Part shown: positions 24,317 through 32,764 of the stretch, piece after piece
How positions within the stretch are numbered: the first letter of the stretch is position 1
Layout of the letters: each line of letters opens with the position of its first letter
Source: Zipacnadum sp036504235
GTDB lineage: Bacteria; Armatimonadota; Zipacnadia; Zipacnadales; Zipacnadaceae
NCBI GenBank assembly: GCA_036504235.1
Contig: DASXVN010000005.1
Coordinates: 62,001 to 126,000, forward strand
DNA: 64,000 bases
Direction: 5' to 3'
Made by a program: the position numbers and the translations under genes
Notes under the pieces: generated by a model
Databases searched by the model: none
The model's input: only the letters and a program-made list of their open reading frames with translations
Told to the model about the DNA's origin: nothing

Positions 24317-25681
24317 ATGGGCACCTCGACGTCGTCGCGGGTACGGACGTTGGCGGTAGTACTGCTGATGAGTGGGTGGTTAGGGGTGGCGGTCTCGGTC
24401 GGCTGGGCGGGGATGGCCCAACAATCCCCGGTCTTCAGCGCCAAGGGCCAGGCGGTATACGAAGGGCCGCCGCCGGCGTTGGGCGCGCCCGGTCCCGACG
24501 GCCTGTCCCGGCCCCCCGGTCCCACCAATCTCCGGCTCTACACCACCGGCGGTCAGCCCTCGCCGGTCACGCGCGAGAAGACCGACGTAACTTTGGACCT
24601 CGTGGCCAAGTACGGCGACGACAAGGACCAGGACCTGCGCCGGTACGAGGCGACCTTCAGCGGGCACTACGTGGTCCGCAACAAGAAGCAGGAGAAGGTC
24701 ACCGTCAACGTCTTTTTCCCCTATCCCTCCAGCGCCGACACCATCCCCGGCGCGCGGGTGATGGTCGGCGGCCATGAGCCGGACGGGGCCAAGTACACCC
24801 ACCAGGGCGTCCAGTGGGAGAGCAGCTTCGATCCGGAAGAGGCCAAGGATATCGTCATCGAGTACCGCGCCTTCGGCACCGAGGACTTCTCCTACATGCT
24901 GGACCGCGACGAGCGCCTCGGGGAACTCAGCTTTAAGCTCGCGGTAACCGGGACCGAACGCCGGCCTGAGCTGCCCGCGCGCGTCTGCCTGGAGCCCAGC
25001 GGCCCGCTGACCCGGACGGCGGACGGCTGGCACGCCGAGTGGGTTTACACCAACCTGCTGACCACGCGGGACATCGTCATTGTGATTCCGCCCCGCCTGA
25101 TGGGAAGCAACCTCGCCTTGTTCTCGAGCCGGCTGGTCTGGGCCGGCCTCCTCACGGTGATCCTGTTCGGTTTGGTTCTGTTCACCGGCGCGGTGGTCGC
25201 CCGGCGGCCCCTGGGCGTCGGCCAGTTTCTGCTGATCGTCCTGGCGCTGGTCACCTTCTACCCGGTCTTGCTGTATATGTCGCAGTATCTGCCCGTGGCG
25301 GCGGCCTTCTGGATCTCCTACCTGGCGGTGAGCGGGCTGGTGCTGGCGAATCTGCGGCGGGGGCAGGGGCTAAGCTTTGCCCTGCGCTATGGCGGCTTTG
25401 CCCTGGTGGTGCTGCTGGGCCTCTCGACCGCGGCCGCTCTGGCCACCAAGGGCTCGGGCGCGCTGGTGACCGTGGGCTGGCTGCTGCTGGTTGGCTACAT
25501 CATGTCCGTGGCGCCGGGCGTGGCCGCGGCGATCAAGGCCGCGCGGCCGCCGCTGCCTCCCGCCCCGCCGCCCCCGGCTCCGCGCCCCTCTCGCCCGGTC
25601 GCCCCGCAACCCGGCGACGCCGGTGCGGCGGAGGAGCCTCGCCCGGCCTCCGCAGAGGCCTCCGAACCAGCGTCACCCTAG
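24317..25681 (+). CDS. Membrane protein of CreD-like plan with proline-rich tail
   Basis: This 454-residue membrane protein has an N-terminal hydrophobic segment (TLAVVLLMSGWLGVAVSVGWA) and an extracytoplasmic beta-rich domain to about 260. That domain includes YEATFSGHYVVRNKKQEKVTVNVFFPYP and WESSFDPEEAKDIVIEYRAFG. Five or six membrane helices follow (about 272-405: VWAGLLTVILFGLVLFTGAV, LLIVLALVTFYPVLLYMSQY, FWISYLAVSGLVLANL). The tail RPPLPPAPPPPAPRPSRP is almost the same as in the protein at 12124-13419. Domain order, tail and the KLAV...YPVLLYMSQYLP region suggest the two are distant paralogues. Function is unknown; a sensor or envelope role is plausible. It heads a set with the two H-X9-DG genes. 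Confidence 0.7.
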   Translation: MGTSTSSRVRTLAVVLLMSGWLGVAVSVGWAGMAQQSPVFSAKGQAVYEGPPPALGAPGPDGLSRPPGPTNLRLYTTGGQPSPVTREKTDVTLDLVAKYGDDKDQDLRRYEATFSGHYVVRNKKQEKVTVNVFFPYPSSADTIPGARVMVGGHEPDGAKYTHQGVQWESSFDPEEAKDIVIEYRAFGTEDFSYMLDRDERLGELSFKLAVTGTERRPELPARVCLEPSGPLTRTADGWHAEWVYTNLLTTRDIVIVIPPRLMGSNLALFSSRLVWAGLLTVILFGLVLFTGAVVARRPLGVGQFLLIVLALVTFYPVLLYMSQYLPVAAAFWISYLAVSGLVLANLRRGQGLSFALRYGGFALVVLLGLSTAAALATKGSGALVTVGWLLLVGYIMSVAPGVAAAIKAARPPLPPAPPPPAPRPSRPVAPQPGDAGAAEEPRPASAEASEPASP

Positions 25682-25713
25682 CGCCCACCCAGCGGACAGG
25701 AGTGCGCCGCTTT

Positions 25714-26457
25714 ATGCCCCAGACTGCGCTGGACTACATTGCCTCGCTCCGCGCGGAGGGCCACCGCGATGCAGATATCGCTGCGGCCCTGCGCGGCGGC
25801 GGGTGGACCCGGTGGCAGGTGCGCTACCTGCTGCGCGGAACAGTGCCGCCGGCCGCTGCGCCAGCCCGGCGGTGGCTGACCCGGACCCTGGTGTTCCTGG
25901 GGCTGCTTGGGTTGGCGCTGGTCGTGATCGCCGGGCTCTTGCGGGTCAGCGCGGAGCGCACCCTCGCGGCGCCCCCCGCCCACCCGCTGCTCCTGCCCCC
26001 CGGCGGCCTGGGGGACATGCCGCCCTCCACCAGCCGGGCACCGTGTCTGGCGCAGGTCCAGCGGCTGATGGTCGCGCAGTTGGCTTACGCCACTGACCAC
26101 GAGAACCGCTTCCCCTGTCCCCGGGACTGGAAGTTGAACCTGCGCGAGTATGGGGTCCCCGAGTCCGACTTCTGGTGCCCCGACGATGCCCGCCGCCGGC
26201 AGTGGTTCCTGGCCAGCTATGCCATGAACCAAGTCTGCGACGGAAGGTGGGGGATAGGTCCCGGTGATCCTCACCTGGTGCTGCTCTTCGACAGCGAGAT
26301 GACCTCCGGCGGCCCGGAGTGCGCTCGCTTCCGCCATGATGACGGGGCGAACGTCGGCTTCGCGGACGGCCACTGCGCCTGGCGCTATCCGAGCGACTTC
26401 AAGCTCGAGCGGTTCACCCCCCAAAGGCCGCGGAAAGTGTGGTGGCAGGACGGATGA
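25714..26457 (+). CDS. H-X9-DG domain membrane protein, first of a tandem pair
   Basis: This 247-residue protein starts with a helical motif (LDYIASLRAEGHRDADIAAALRGGGWT) of the kind found at the cytoplasmic ends of some membrane proteins. A membrane helix follows (about 55-77, LVFLGLLGLALVVIAGLL). The outer part keeps the pseudopilin body: CLAQVQRLMVAQLAYATDHENRFP and the H-X9-DG motif FRHDDGANVGFADGH (H208, D218, G219). Normal proteins with this domain begin with the prepilin cleavage and methylation site (FTLIELL), which is absent here. The AGGAG before the ATG is somewhat distant (12 bases). The stop overlaps the next start (ATGA), coupling the pair. Confidence 0.8.
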   Translation: MPQTALDYIASLRAEGHRDADIAAALRGGGWTRWQVRYLLRGTVPPAAAPARRWLTRTLVFLGLLGLALVVIAGLLRVSAERTLAAPPAHPLLLPPGGLGDMPPSTSRAPCLAQVQRLMVAQLAYATDHENRFPCPRDWKLNLREYGVPESDFWCPDDARRRQWFLASYAMNQVCDGRWGIGPGDPHLVLLFDSEMTSGGPECARFRHDDGANVGFADGHCAWRYPSDFKLERFTPQRPRKVWWQDG

Positions 26458-28073
26458 CCGACCGCCTCGCCGAGGCTCGGGAATACCTAGCTTCTCTCCG
26501 CGCCCAGGGCCACCGTGACGCGGAGATTGCCCGCGCGCTTCGGAAGGCCGGCTGGACGCGAGCCGAGACGCGCGAGTTGCTGCACCCAGCACCGCCCAAC
26601 TCGCTGGAATCGGGGACCGCTGAGGTTCGGCTCTCGCCGCCCGCGGTGGCCGAGTTTTCCCGGTGGCGGGGCTGCCTGTTAGGCCTCTCTCTGTTTGTCG
26701 TTGCGGCGCTAGTGCTCTACTCCATCGCTGCGCGCCCTCCCCGAGTTGCCTCCTCGAGCGTGTGCTTGAGCAACGTCAAGCAGCTGCTGCTCGGTTCGCT
26801 GATGTACGCCTCGGACAACGACGAACACTTTCCCCCGGCGCCCGACTGGCCGGAACGGATTTACCCGTATGTGAAGAACGCTTTGATCTATGACTGCCCC
26901 AACGACAAGTCTCCCCGCCACTATTCCGAGACCATTCGGCAACTGAGCTACACCATGAATATGGGGGCTAACCAGCTTTCCACCAAGGCCATCTCTCGGC
27001 CGGTCGAGCTGGGGGTGCTTTTTGATGGCGCCCAGGTTTGCGGCGGCTCGGAGGCTGCGGCCTTTCGCCACAACGAGGGCGCCAATGTGGGCTTCGCGGA
27101 TGGCCACGCGAAGTGGCTGTCGCAGACGCAGTTCGCCCAAGTTCCGCTGCAGTACCCGACCACGGGTGGGGTAGTCGCTGAGGCCACTCCGAACCTGCCC
27201 TCGGTTGGCGCGCTTCCGACGGAAGGTAATGACGACCCCACCGAGAGGTATGACATGGTTACGGGCATGTACAAGGCCCGCCCTCGCTACCCCTCCTCCT
27301 CGTCTGACCAGATCCGCGCCAGCGTCGGCATTGAAAGCCCGGACTCCGCCTACTTCGACGAGCGCTTCACCGCAACCGCGCACGGCAGCTACACCCTCTC
27401 GGAGGACTTGCGCCGCCTGATTCGCTCCGGCAAAGCGCAACTGAAGGAGAGCTACGAGTGGGAGGGCACGATCGTCATCGAGGGGCAGCCGCAGCCGCGA
27501 ACGCAGACGGTGAGCTGCCGCCTGCTGGCGCGGGACTCGTTCGGCAGCGGGGACGAGCGGGACCTTGTGCCCGGCTTGTGGGTTGCCTACGTGGTCGCAG
27601 TGCGGATGCCGGATGGCGCCTACCAATGGGCGCGGGCCGAAAATCATGTCGTGCCCCAGGGCTGGCGGTTCGGCATTCGCCCCGTCTCACCCAACTGGGC
27701 CAAGCGCGAGGATACGAGCGACCACTCGCCCGTCTACGGCAGCCAGATTCGCACCCCGGTGCGCTTTGAGGCCAAGGGCTTCCGCGACCCCGGCGACGTG
27801 ATCACCTCAGGCCTCAAGTGGGAATGGAACTTCGATGATGGCACTACCGCCACGGGCAACCCGGTCAGCCACACCTTCAAACAGTGCGGCGACTACGACG
27901 TCTATATCCGCGCGACCTACCAGGGTCGGGTCGCGGAGTACGTGACGACGGTCCTCATCAACAGCAACGACGAGGATGACCGCATTGTCGGCCGCGAGCA
28001 CGACCCCCAGATGGCGCGGGATCGCCACAAGGCCATTGACCTGAACAATGGCTACTCCCCGCCGCGGAAGTAG
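26454..28073 (+). CDS. H-X9-DG domain membrane protein with C-terminal PKD domain
   Basis: This 539-residue protein is a tandem paralogue of the gene before it. It has the same N-terminal helix motif (AREYLASLRAQGHRDAEIARALRKAGWT), a membrane helix (about 73-93, GCLLGLSLFVVAALVLYS) and a pseudopilin-like body (CLSNVKQLLLGSLMYASDNDEHFPPA). The H-X9-DG motif is FRHNEGANVGFADGH (H206, D216, G217). It continues with about 230 extra residues that end in a PKD domain (about 436-505; LKWEWNFDDGTTATGNPVSHTF, YDVYIRATY). PKD domains support protein or sugar contacts outside the cell. It lacks the prepilin signal, so it is probably a membrane-anchored surface protein. The start overlaps the previous stop (ATGA at 26454-26457). 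Confidence 0.82.
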   Translation: MTDRLAEAREYLASLRAQGHRDAEIARALRKAGWTRAETRELLHPAPPNSLESGTAEVRLSPPAVAEFSRWRGCLLGLSLFVVAALVLYSIAARPPRVASSSVCLSNVKQLLLGSLMYASDNDEHFPPAPDWPERIYPYVKNALIYDCPNDKSPRHYSETIRQLSYTMNMGANQLSTKAISRPVELGVLFDGAQVCGGSEAAAFRHNEGANVGFADGHAKWLSQTQFAQVPLQYPTTGGVVAEATPNLPSVGALPTEGNDDPTERYDMVTGMYKARPRYPSSSSDQIRASVGIESPDSAYFDERFTATAHGSYTLSEDLRRLIRSGKAQLKESYEWEGTIVIEGQPQPRTQTVSCRLLARDSFGSGDERDLVPGLWVAYVVAVRMPDGAYQWARAENHVVPQGWRFGIRPVSPNWAKREDTSDHSPVYGSQIRTPVRFEAKGFRDPGDVITSGLKWEWNFDDGTTATGNPVSHTFKQCGDYDVYIRATYQGRVAEYVTTVLINSNDEDDRIVGREHDPQMARDRHKAIDLNNGYSPPRK

Positions 28074-28093
28074 CCGCTCGTGCGGGTCTCGGC

Positions 28094-29035
28094 TTACCGG
28101 TGTGGCGGATCCAGCTTGGTCAGGCTCTGCCCGGTGACCGCATCTACGGTGATGACATAGGGATGCGGCGGCCACTCGGGGCGGGCGCCGTGGTTGTCCA
28201 CGGTCACCAGCCACACCGGACCGTCGTCGCCCGGGGGCCGCGGAGGGGTCCAGGCAAAGTTGAGCACCAGCCGGGATTCGCTGAGGTCCACGATATCATC
28301 GGCCCGAGCGACGGACTGCACCTGCTGCAGCGCCGTCTGCTCGGCGTCCTGCTGGCGGACCCGCGCCTCATATAGCTCGTGGTGCTCCACCGGCGTGGCG
28401 CGAGCGATCATGTCGAGCTTCCCCGTCTCCAGAGAGACGTTGCCGGAGACCCAGGTACCCGTCACTACCCCGGGCTTCACCACCCGTTCCCAGCGGAAGG
28501 AGCGCAGGGGAGCATCGGGTGGGGTATAGGTCTTGTCGTTCGCCAGTTGCAGCCCCTCCGGCCAGCGGCCGAAAGCCCGCCGATAGGTTCGCCGGACCAG
28601 AGCCTCCGCCTCCGCTTGCGTGCAGTTGCGGTGCGTGGCGGGGGCGCCCTGGCCGCCCAGCCACGATATCAGACTCAGGCTCTTGCCGTCCGGCGCGAAG
28701 CTCACCAGGACCCGGCGCCGTTGCGGCGACCCGCCCTGGGGGGTGTCGTCCACGTCCACCTCCAGCCACGGCGGCGACTCGGACCCCGGCTGCGGCCAGT
28801 CCTGGAAGGCCGGCTTGACCTGGAAGGGCCGCACCCCCAGGGCGCGCGCGACTACGTCCGGGGGCGTGTCGCCCGTGATCGGCAGCGGCAGGTAGCTGAG
28901 GGTGCGGTACACGACCAGCACCAGCAGTCCCAGAGCCAGCAGGACGATTAGGAGCATGAGCGGCACGGTGACGCGCAATCGGGTCGCCGGGCGCGCCGGG
29001 CTGGTCTCCGCCGGGGACGGGAGCGGGGTCGTCAT
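28094..29035 (-). CDS. Single-pass membrane protein with PepSY/YcdB-like domains
   Basis: This 313-residue protein has a short cytoplasmic N-terminus, one membrane helix (about 24-45, PLMLLIVLLALGLLVLVVY) and an extracytoplasmic part. That part holds two alpha/beta units; the second ends in WLVTVDNHGARPEWPPHPYVITVDAVTGQSLTKL, the D-A-x-T-G ending seen in PepSY and YcdB-type domains. Such domains are thought to regulate peptidases or enzymes in the envelope. The start at 29035 has AGAGGTG 8 bases upstream. The gene converges on the H-X9-DG pair with a 20-base gap. Confidence 0.6.
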   Translation of the reverse strand: MTTPLPSPAETSPARPATRLRVTVPLMLLIVLLALGLLVLVVYRTLSYLPLPITGDTPPDVVARALGVRPFQVKPAFQDWPQPGSESPPWLEVDVDDTPQGGSPQRRRVLVSFAPDGKSLSLISWLGGQGAPATHRNCTQAEAEALVRRTYRRAFGRWPEGLQLANDKTYTPPDAPLRSFRWERVVKPGVVTGTWVSGNVSLETGKLDMIARATPVEHHELYEARVRQQDAEQTALQQVQSVARADDIVDLSESRLVLNFAWTPPRPPGDDGPVWLVTVDNHGARPEWPPHPYVITVDAVTGQSLTKLDPPHR

Positions 29036-29214
29036 GGCAGGGTCACCTCTCACGGGAGTTGCGGACCACGGCCGAACGCGGGGTCCTTCGCCGCTTGCCC
29101 CGCTTTCCCCTTTTGGGGCCCGTGCAGGTCCGCGGGGCCGGCAGAGAGAATCCGCTTAGGATGCATCTCAGGAGCTGGACTCCAGGTGAATAGGCGTCAC
29201 GAAGGAGCGACTAC

Positions 29215-32200
29215 ATGAAACGTCTCATGCTGGTGGTGCTGCTGTCCCTGCTTGCCGTCTCCGCTTTCGCCGCTCCGACGACGCCGGCGGACCGCTCGCT
29301 GCTGGTCGTCGCCACCTACATCGGAGGGGCCGACTTTTTCGAGTTGCCGCTCATTCAGGTCCTGCTCAAACAGGGCTGGCACGTCCAGCGCGCCGATATT
29401 ACCGAGGTGAAGGAGCCGCTGCTCAAGCAGTTCCAGGTGGTGGTCATCACCGACGCCACCCGGCTGGACCCCGCGGCGGCCCAGCTTGACGCCATGGCGG
29501 GCACCCGGCCGATGATCGAAGGCCTCAGCCGGACGCTTTCCTCCTATGTGGAGGAGGGCGGCAACCTGTGGATTTTCGCCCGCTCCTCCAACCACATGGG
29601 CAGCCCCGACGCGCTGAACGCCATGAACGTGATCCTCGAGCCCTGGGACGCGCAAGTCGCCCACGAGATGATCCGCGATCCGCAGCACGAGTCCAATCAA
29701 CTCCGCTACTGGCGGTACCGCTACTTCTACACCAACGCCATTACCAAAGACCCCCTGACCGAGGGCGTCACCGGTATCTGGTCGCCCAATCAGATCATGG
29801 TGGGAATCACCTCGCCGCTGACGGTAGGCAAGGAGTGGACGCCGCTGATCCGCGGCATGAAGGGCTCCGGCTCGGACCAGGTGGTCAGCGACAACGGCTA
29901 CCCCTTCGACAACGGCAAGCCGGGCCAGCAGAAGGAGGGCGTCATCGCCGCCGTTCGTACACTAGGGCAGGGCCGCATTCTGCTGACCGGATGGTGTCCC
30001 ACTATCCCGGCCTTTGGCTTCAACCACGTCGTCTGGGACGACCTCATGCCCAGCGCGGGTCTTGCGGGCAAGAAGAGCGACTGGCTGACCTTCTTCACTC
30101 GTTCCCTGGCGGTTCTCGCCGACGGGGCCAAGAACGTGGGCGGCTACGCGGGCGCCCCGGTGGTGCGCACGGAGCCTCCCCCCTCGATTATCCGCGACTG
30201 GGACGCCGTCAAGCCGGGGGTGCCCAACCAGCCGCTATTCAAGGGCATCATCGGCGCCTCCACCAGCCTCTCTGACGGTACGGGCACGGTGGCCGACTAC
30301 GTGAAAGTGGCCCAGGAGATGGGCCTGAACTGGGTCGTCTTCACCGAGGACCTGCAGAAGATCACCGAGGATGGGTTCAAGCAACTGGTCGCCCAGTGCC
30401 AGGCCGCCTCCAGTGAGGACTTCGCCGCCATTCCGGGCCTCAAGTACCTGGAGGTCAACAACAACCACAAGATCATCGTCGGCCCCACCTGCTGGCCCAA
30501 GGCGAGCAAGTTGCACCTGCCCGACAAGACCATCTACGACCCGGTTTTCCTGTGGTTCGAGAGCGGCGTGCCCCTGCACCTGTACTACGACATGAAGGAC
30601 AACGCCTACCCGGCCTACACTTATCGCGGGTACAACGCCATGGCGGTGGTGAGTTTCGACGAGGGCAAGCAGATCGAGGACGCGACCGCCGCTTATCTGG
30701 ACAACAATCATCACTGCGACCTGCTCACCCCGGTCGCGGTGAATCTGATGCGCTCGCCTGCGGCGCTGCGGACTTGCAGCTTTTACTACTACGCGCCCGC
30801 CAACAAGCTCGCCGACTGGGTGAAGGACGTGGGTCGCGAGTACCCCCGCTACGGCGGCTGGGGGCAGGGGTTCATCTCCTCAGGACCGCGCATCCGGCAG
30901 TGGGAGGCGGTCAACGGCCACCGCTTCACCGCCGGGCGCTGGTACGTGCCCGGCACCGAGCGCTGGCGCGTGGCGCTCCGCTGCGAGGCGGACGTGCCGC
31001 TCCAGACCGTGGAAATCCTGGAGAACCAGCAGGTCATCCGTACCTACCGGCCGACCGGTACTAGCTTTGAGGTCTACCTGGACGAGCTCCACGACCGCCA
31101 GAAGGTCCTGGTCGCGCGCGTGACCGACCAGAACGGCAACTGGGCCCTGACCGGCGGGATCACGCTCGACGACGGGCTGTACCGGCAGTTCCTGTGCAGC
31201 GACCGCCAGAACTACATGAGCGGCCAGCAGGACACCCGCACCGCCGACGACAAGTACGTAACCATCGGCGCTACCGGGATGATCGACAAGGACACCCGCG
31301 CGGGGTTCGGTAACGTGCAGACCTCCGACTCGCGCGCCCTCAATCCCTACGGCGTGGACGGGGGCTACGGCAACACCTTCTCGATGGGCAACCCCGTGCA
31401 GGTGCGCGGCAAGACCTGGGACTGCTACCCCTACGCGGTCTATCACCAGGGCTTCCGCTACTGCTCGCGCGACGCGATCATCTTCGACGAGCAGTACACC
31501 CACCGCGCCGCCCCGGACTCGCCGGCCTGGCCCTCGCTGGAGAACCCCTGGCAGGCCCTGGACCCGCAGCGCTACTTCCAGGCGACGGTGACCGGCTACT
31601 ACTTCCCCCACCAGTTCGGCGGCATTTCGCCCACGCTGGTGGATTACGACCTCAGCTTCGATCGCCAGCTTGATCTGAGCCGGGTCTGCAACCCGAATAT
31701 GGGCAAGTGGATCTTCTGGACGCACCGGCTGGGCTTCCACCATCCCGAGTTCCACTGGAAGACCGACCGGGTGCCGCTGAAGGGCTTTGTAGGCTGGGAC
31801 ACGCCGCCGACCAACGTCTACAGCGACAACTTCCCGGCGCTCAACCTGGCGACCCATGAGGGCGAGGTAGACACGGGCGTGGAGGATGTCTGCTCCCTCG
31901 TCAGCCCCGACGGCCAGACGACGACCCTGAAGGCCGGCCCCGACGCCGCGCATCCCGCGGTGTGGCAGGGGACGATGCAGCCCGGCCAGTTCCTCTCGCT
32001 CTATCCCAACCCCGCCGGCGCCGGCGGCTTCTTCCTGCTCAACGGAGACTTCCAGGCCCGCATCGAGCTGGGCTACGACTGGAAGCGCATCTATACGGGC
32101 CTGTACGACCTGCGGTCCTTCGCGCCCGGCGACCAGTACAACGCCCGGCTGCTGCTCTTCCAGAGCAAGCTGCGCGACACCGATCCGGTCAAGTCCTGGA

Positions 32201-32706
32201 CGGCCTTCCGCGATGCCTGGGGTGTCGCCGGTAAGGCCCCCGCGTACGGCCCCAAGCTCACCCGCGGGAAGGTCCTCGACACCCGCTACCTGCTGCGCCT
32301 GCAGGCGCAGGACGGGGCGGTCGTCGCCACCCTCGGCCAGGCCGATCTGGGCCAGCGGCTCCCGTTGGAGATCAACGGACTCAGCGACCACTGCACCGCG
32401 GGCATCGTCAACAATACCCGCAAAGAATGGCTCCCCGTCGGCGTCGTGAACGGCCAGGCCTACGCCACCCTCGACACCCAGCCAGGCAGCAGCGACGTCT
32501 ACGTCGGCAACCTGGTCGCGTGCAGCCAGCCCGATTTATGGGTCACGGTGCTGCCGGTGGGGGAGGGCTTTGTGGTGGATGTCCACAATCCGACCGCGCA
32601 GGCGGTCAGCGCCACGGTGACGGCGCCGGAGGGCCTGTGGATGATCAAAGCCGGAACGAAAGCCGTAGACGTGCCCGCCGGAACCACGGTGCGGGTGGTC
32701 TGGTAA
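29215..32706 (+). CDS. Large secreted protein with GATase-like and degenerate PHP-like domains
   Basis: This 1163-residue exported protein has a signal peptide (residues 1-20, LVVLLSLLAVSAFAA). About 25-300 looks like a glutamine-amidotransferase or ThuA-type fold (FQVVVITDATRLD, YVEEGGNLWIFARSS). About 341-430 follows the PHP phosphoesterase pattern (SDGTGTVADYVKVAQEMGLNWVVFTED ... IPGLKYLEVNNNHKII). However, the metal-binding H-x-H before SDG reads GAST and the later D-H reads E-D, so the metal site is lost. The remaining 700 residues are beta-rich and end in a small sandwich (VVDVHNPTAQAVSATVTAPEG). It is likely a surface or periplasmic binding protein in a polysaccharide locus. An AAGGAG site precedes the ATG. 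Catalysis is unproven. Confidence 0.68.
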   Translation: MKRLMLVVLLSLLAVSAFAAPTTPADRSLLVVATYIGGADFFELPLIQVLLKQGWHVQRADITEVKEPLLKQFQVVVITDATRLDPAAAQLDAMAGTRPMIEGLSRTLSSYVEEGGNLWIFARSSNHMGSPDALNAMNVILEPWDAQVAHEMIRDPQHESNQLRYWRYRYFYTNAITKDPLTEGVTGIWSPNQIMVGITSPLTVGKEWTPLIRGMKGSGSDQVVSDNGYPFDNGKPGQQKEGVIAAVRTLGQGRILLTGWCPTIPAFGFNHVVWDDLMPSAGLAGKKSDWLTFFTRSLAVLADGAKNVGGYAGAPVVRTEPPPSIIRDWDAVKPGVPNQPLFKGIIGASTSLSDGTGTVADYVKVAQEMGLNWVVFTEDLQKITEDGFKQLVAQCQAASSEDFAAIPGLKYLEVNNNHKIIVGPTCWPKASKLHLPDKTIYDPVFLWFESGVPLHLYYDMKDNAYPAYTYRGYNAMAVVSFDEGKQIEDATAAYLDNNHHCDLLTPVAVNLMRSPAALRTCSFYYYAPANKLADWVKDVGREYPRYGGWGQGFISSGPRIRQWEAVNGHRFTAGRWYVPGTERWRVALRCEADVPLQTVEILENQQVIRTYRPTGTSFEVYLDELHDRQKVLVARVTDQNGNWALTGGITLDDGLYRQFLCSDRQNYMSGQQDTRTADDKYVTIGATGMIDKDTRAGFGNVQTSDSRALNPYGVDGGYGNTFSMGNPVQVRGKTWDCYPYAVYHQGFRYCSRDAIIFDEQYTHRAAPDSPAWPSLENPWQALDPQRYFQATVTGYYFPHQFGGISPTLVDYDLSFDRQLDLSRVCNPNMGKWIFWTHRLGFHHPEFHWKTDRVPLKGFVGWDTPPTNVYSDNFPALNLATHEGEVDTGVEDVCSLVSPDGQTTTLKAGPDAAHPAVWQGTMQPGQFLSLYPNPAGAGGFFLLNGDFQARIELGYDWKRIYTGLYDLRSFAPGDQYNARLLLFQSKLRDTDPVKSWTAFRDAWGVAGKAPAYGPKLTRGKVLDTRYLLRLQAQDGAVVATLGQADLGQRLPLEINGLSDHCTAGIVNNTRKEWLPVGVVNGQAYATLDTQPGSSDVYVGNLVACSQPDLWVTVLPVGEGFVVDVHNPTAQAVSATVTAPEGLWMIKAGTKAVDVPAGTTVRVVW

Positions 32707-32723
32707 AGGTAGGATAAGGTCCC

Positions 32724-32746
32724 GCGGCGCGGCCGCAGCGCGCCGC
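32724..32746 (+). other. GC hairpin between two large genes
   Basis: GCGGCGCG (32724-32731) pairs perfectly with CGCGCCGC (32739-32746). No T-tract follows, and the next gene's AGGAGG is 10 bases downstream. It may be an attenuator, a stability element or a processing site between co-transcribed genes. Confidence 0.45.
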
Positions 32747-32764
32747 ATAACTCTAGGAGGTACC

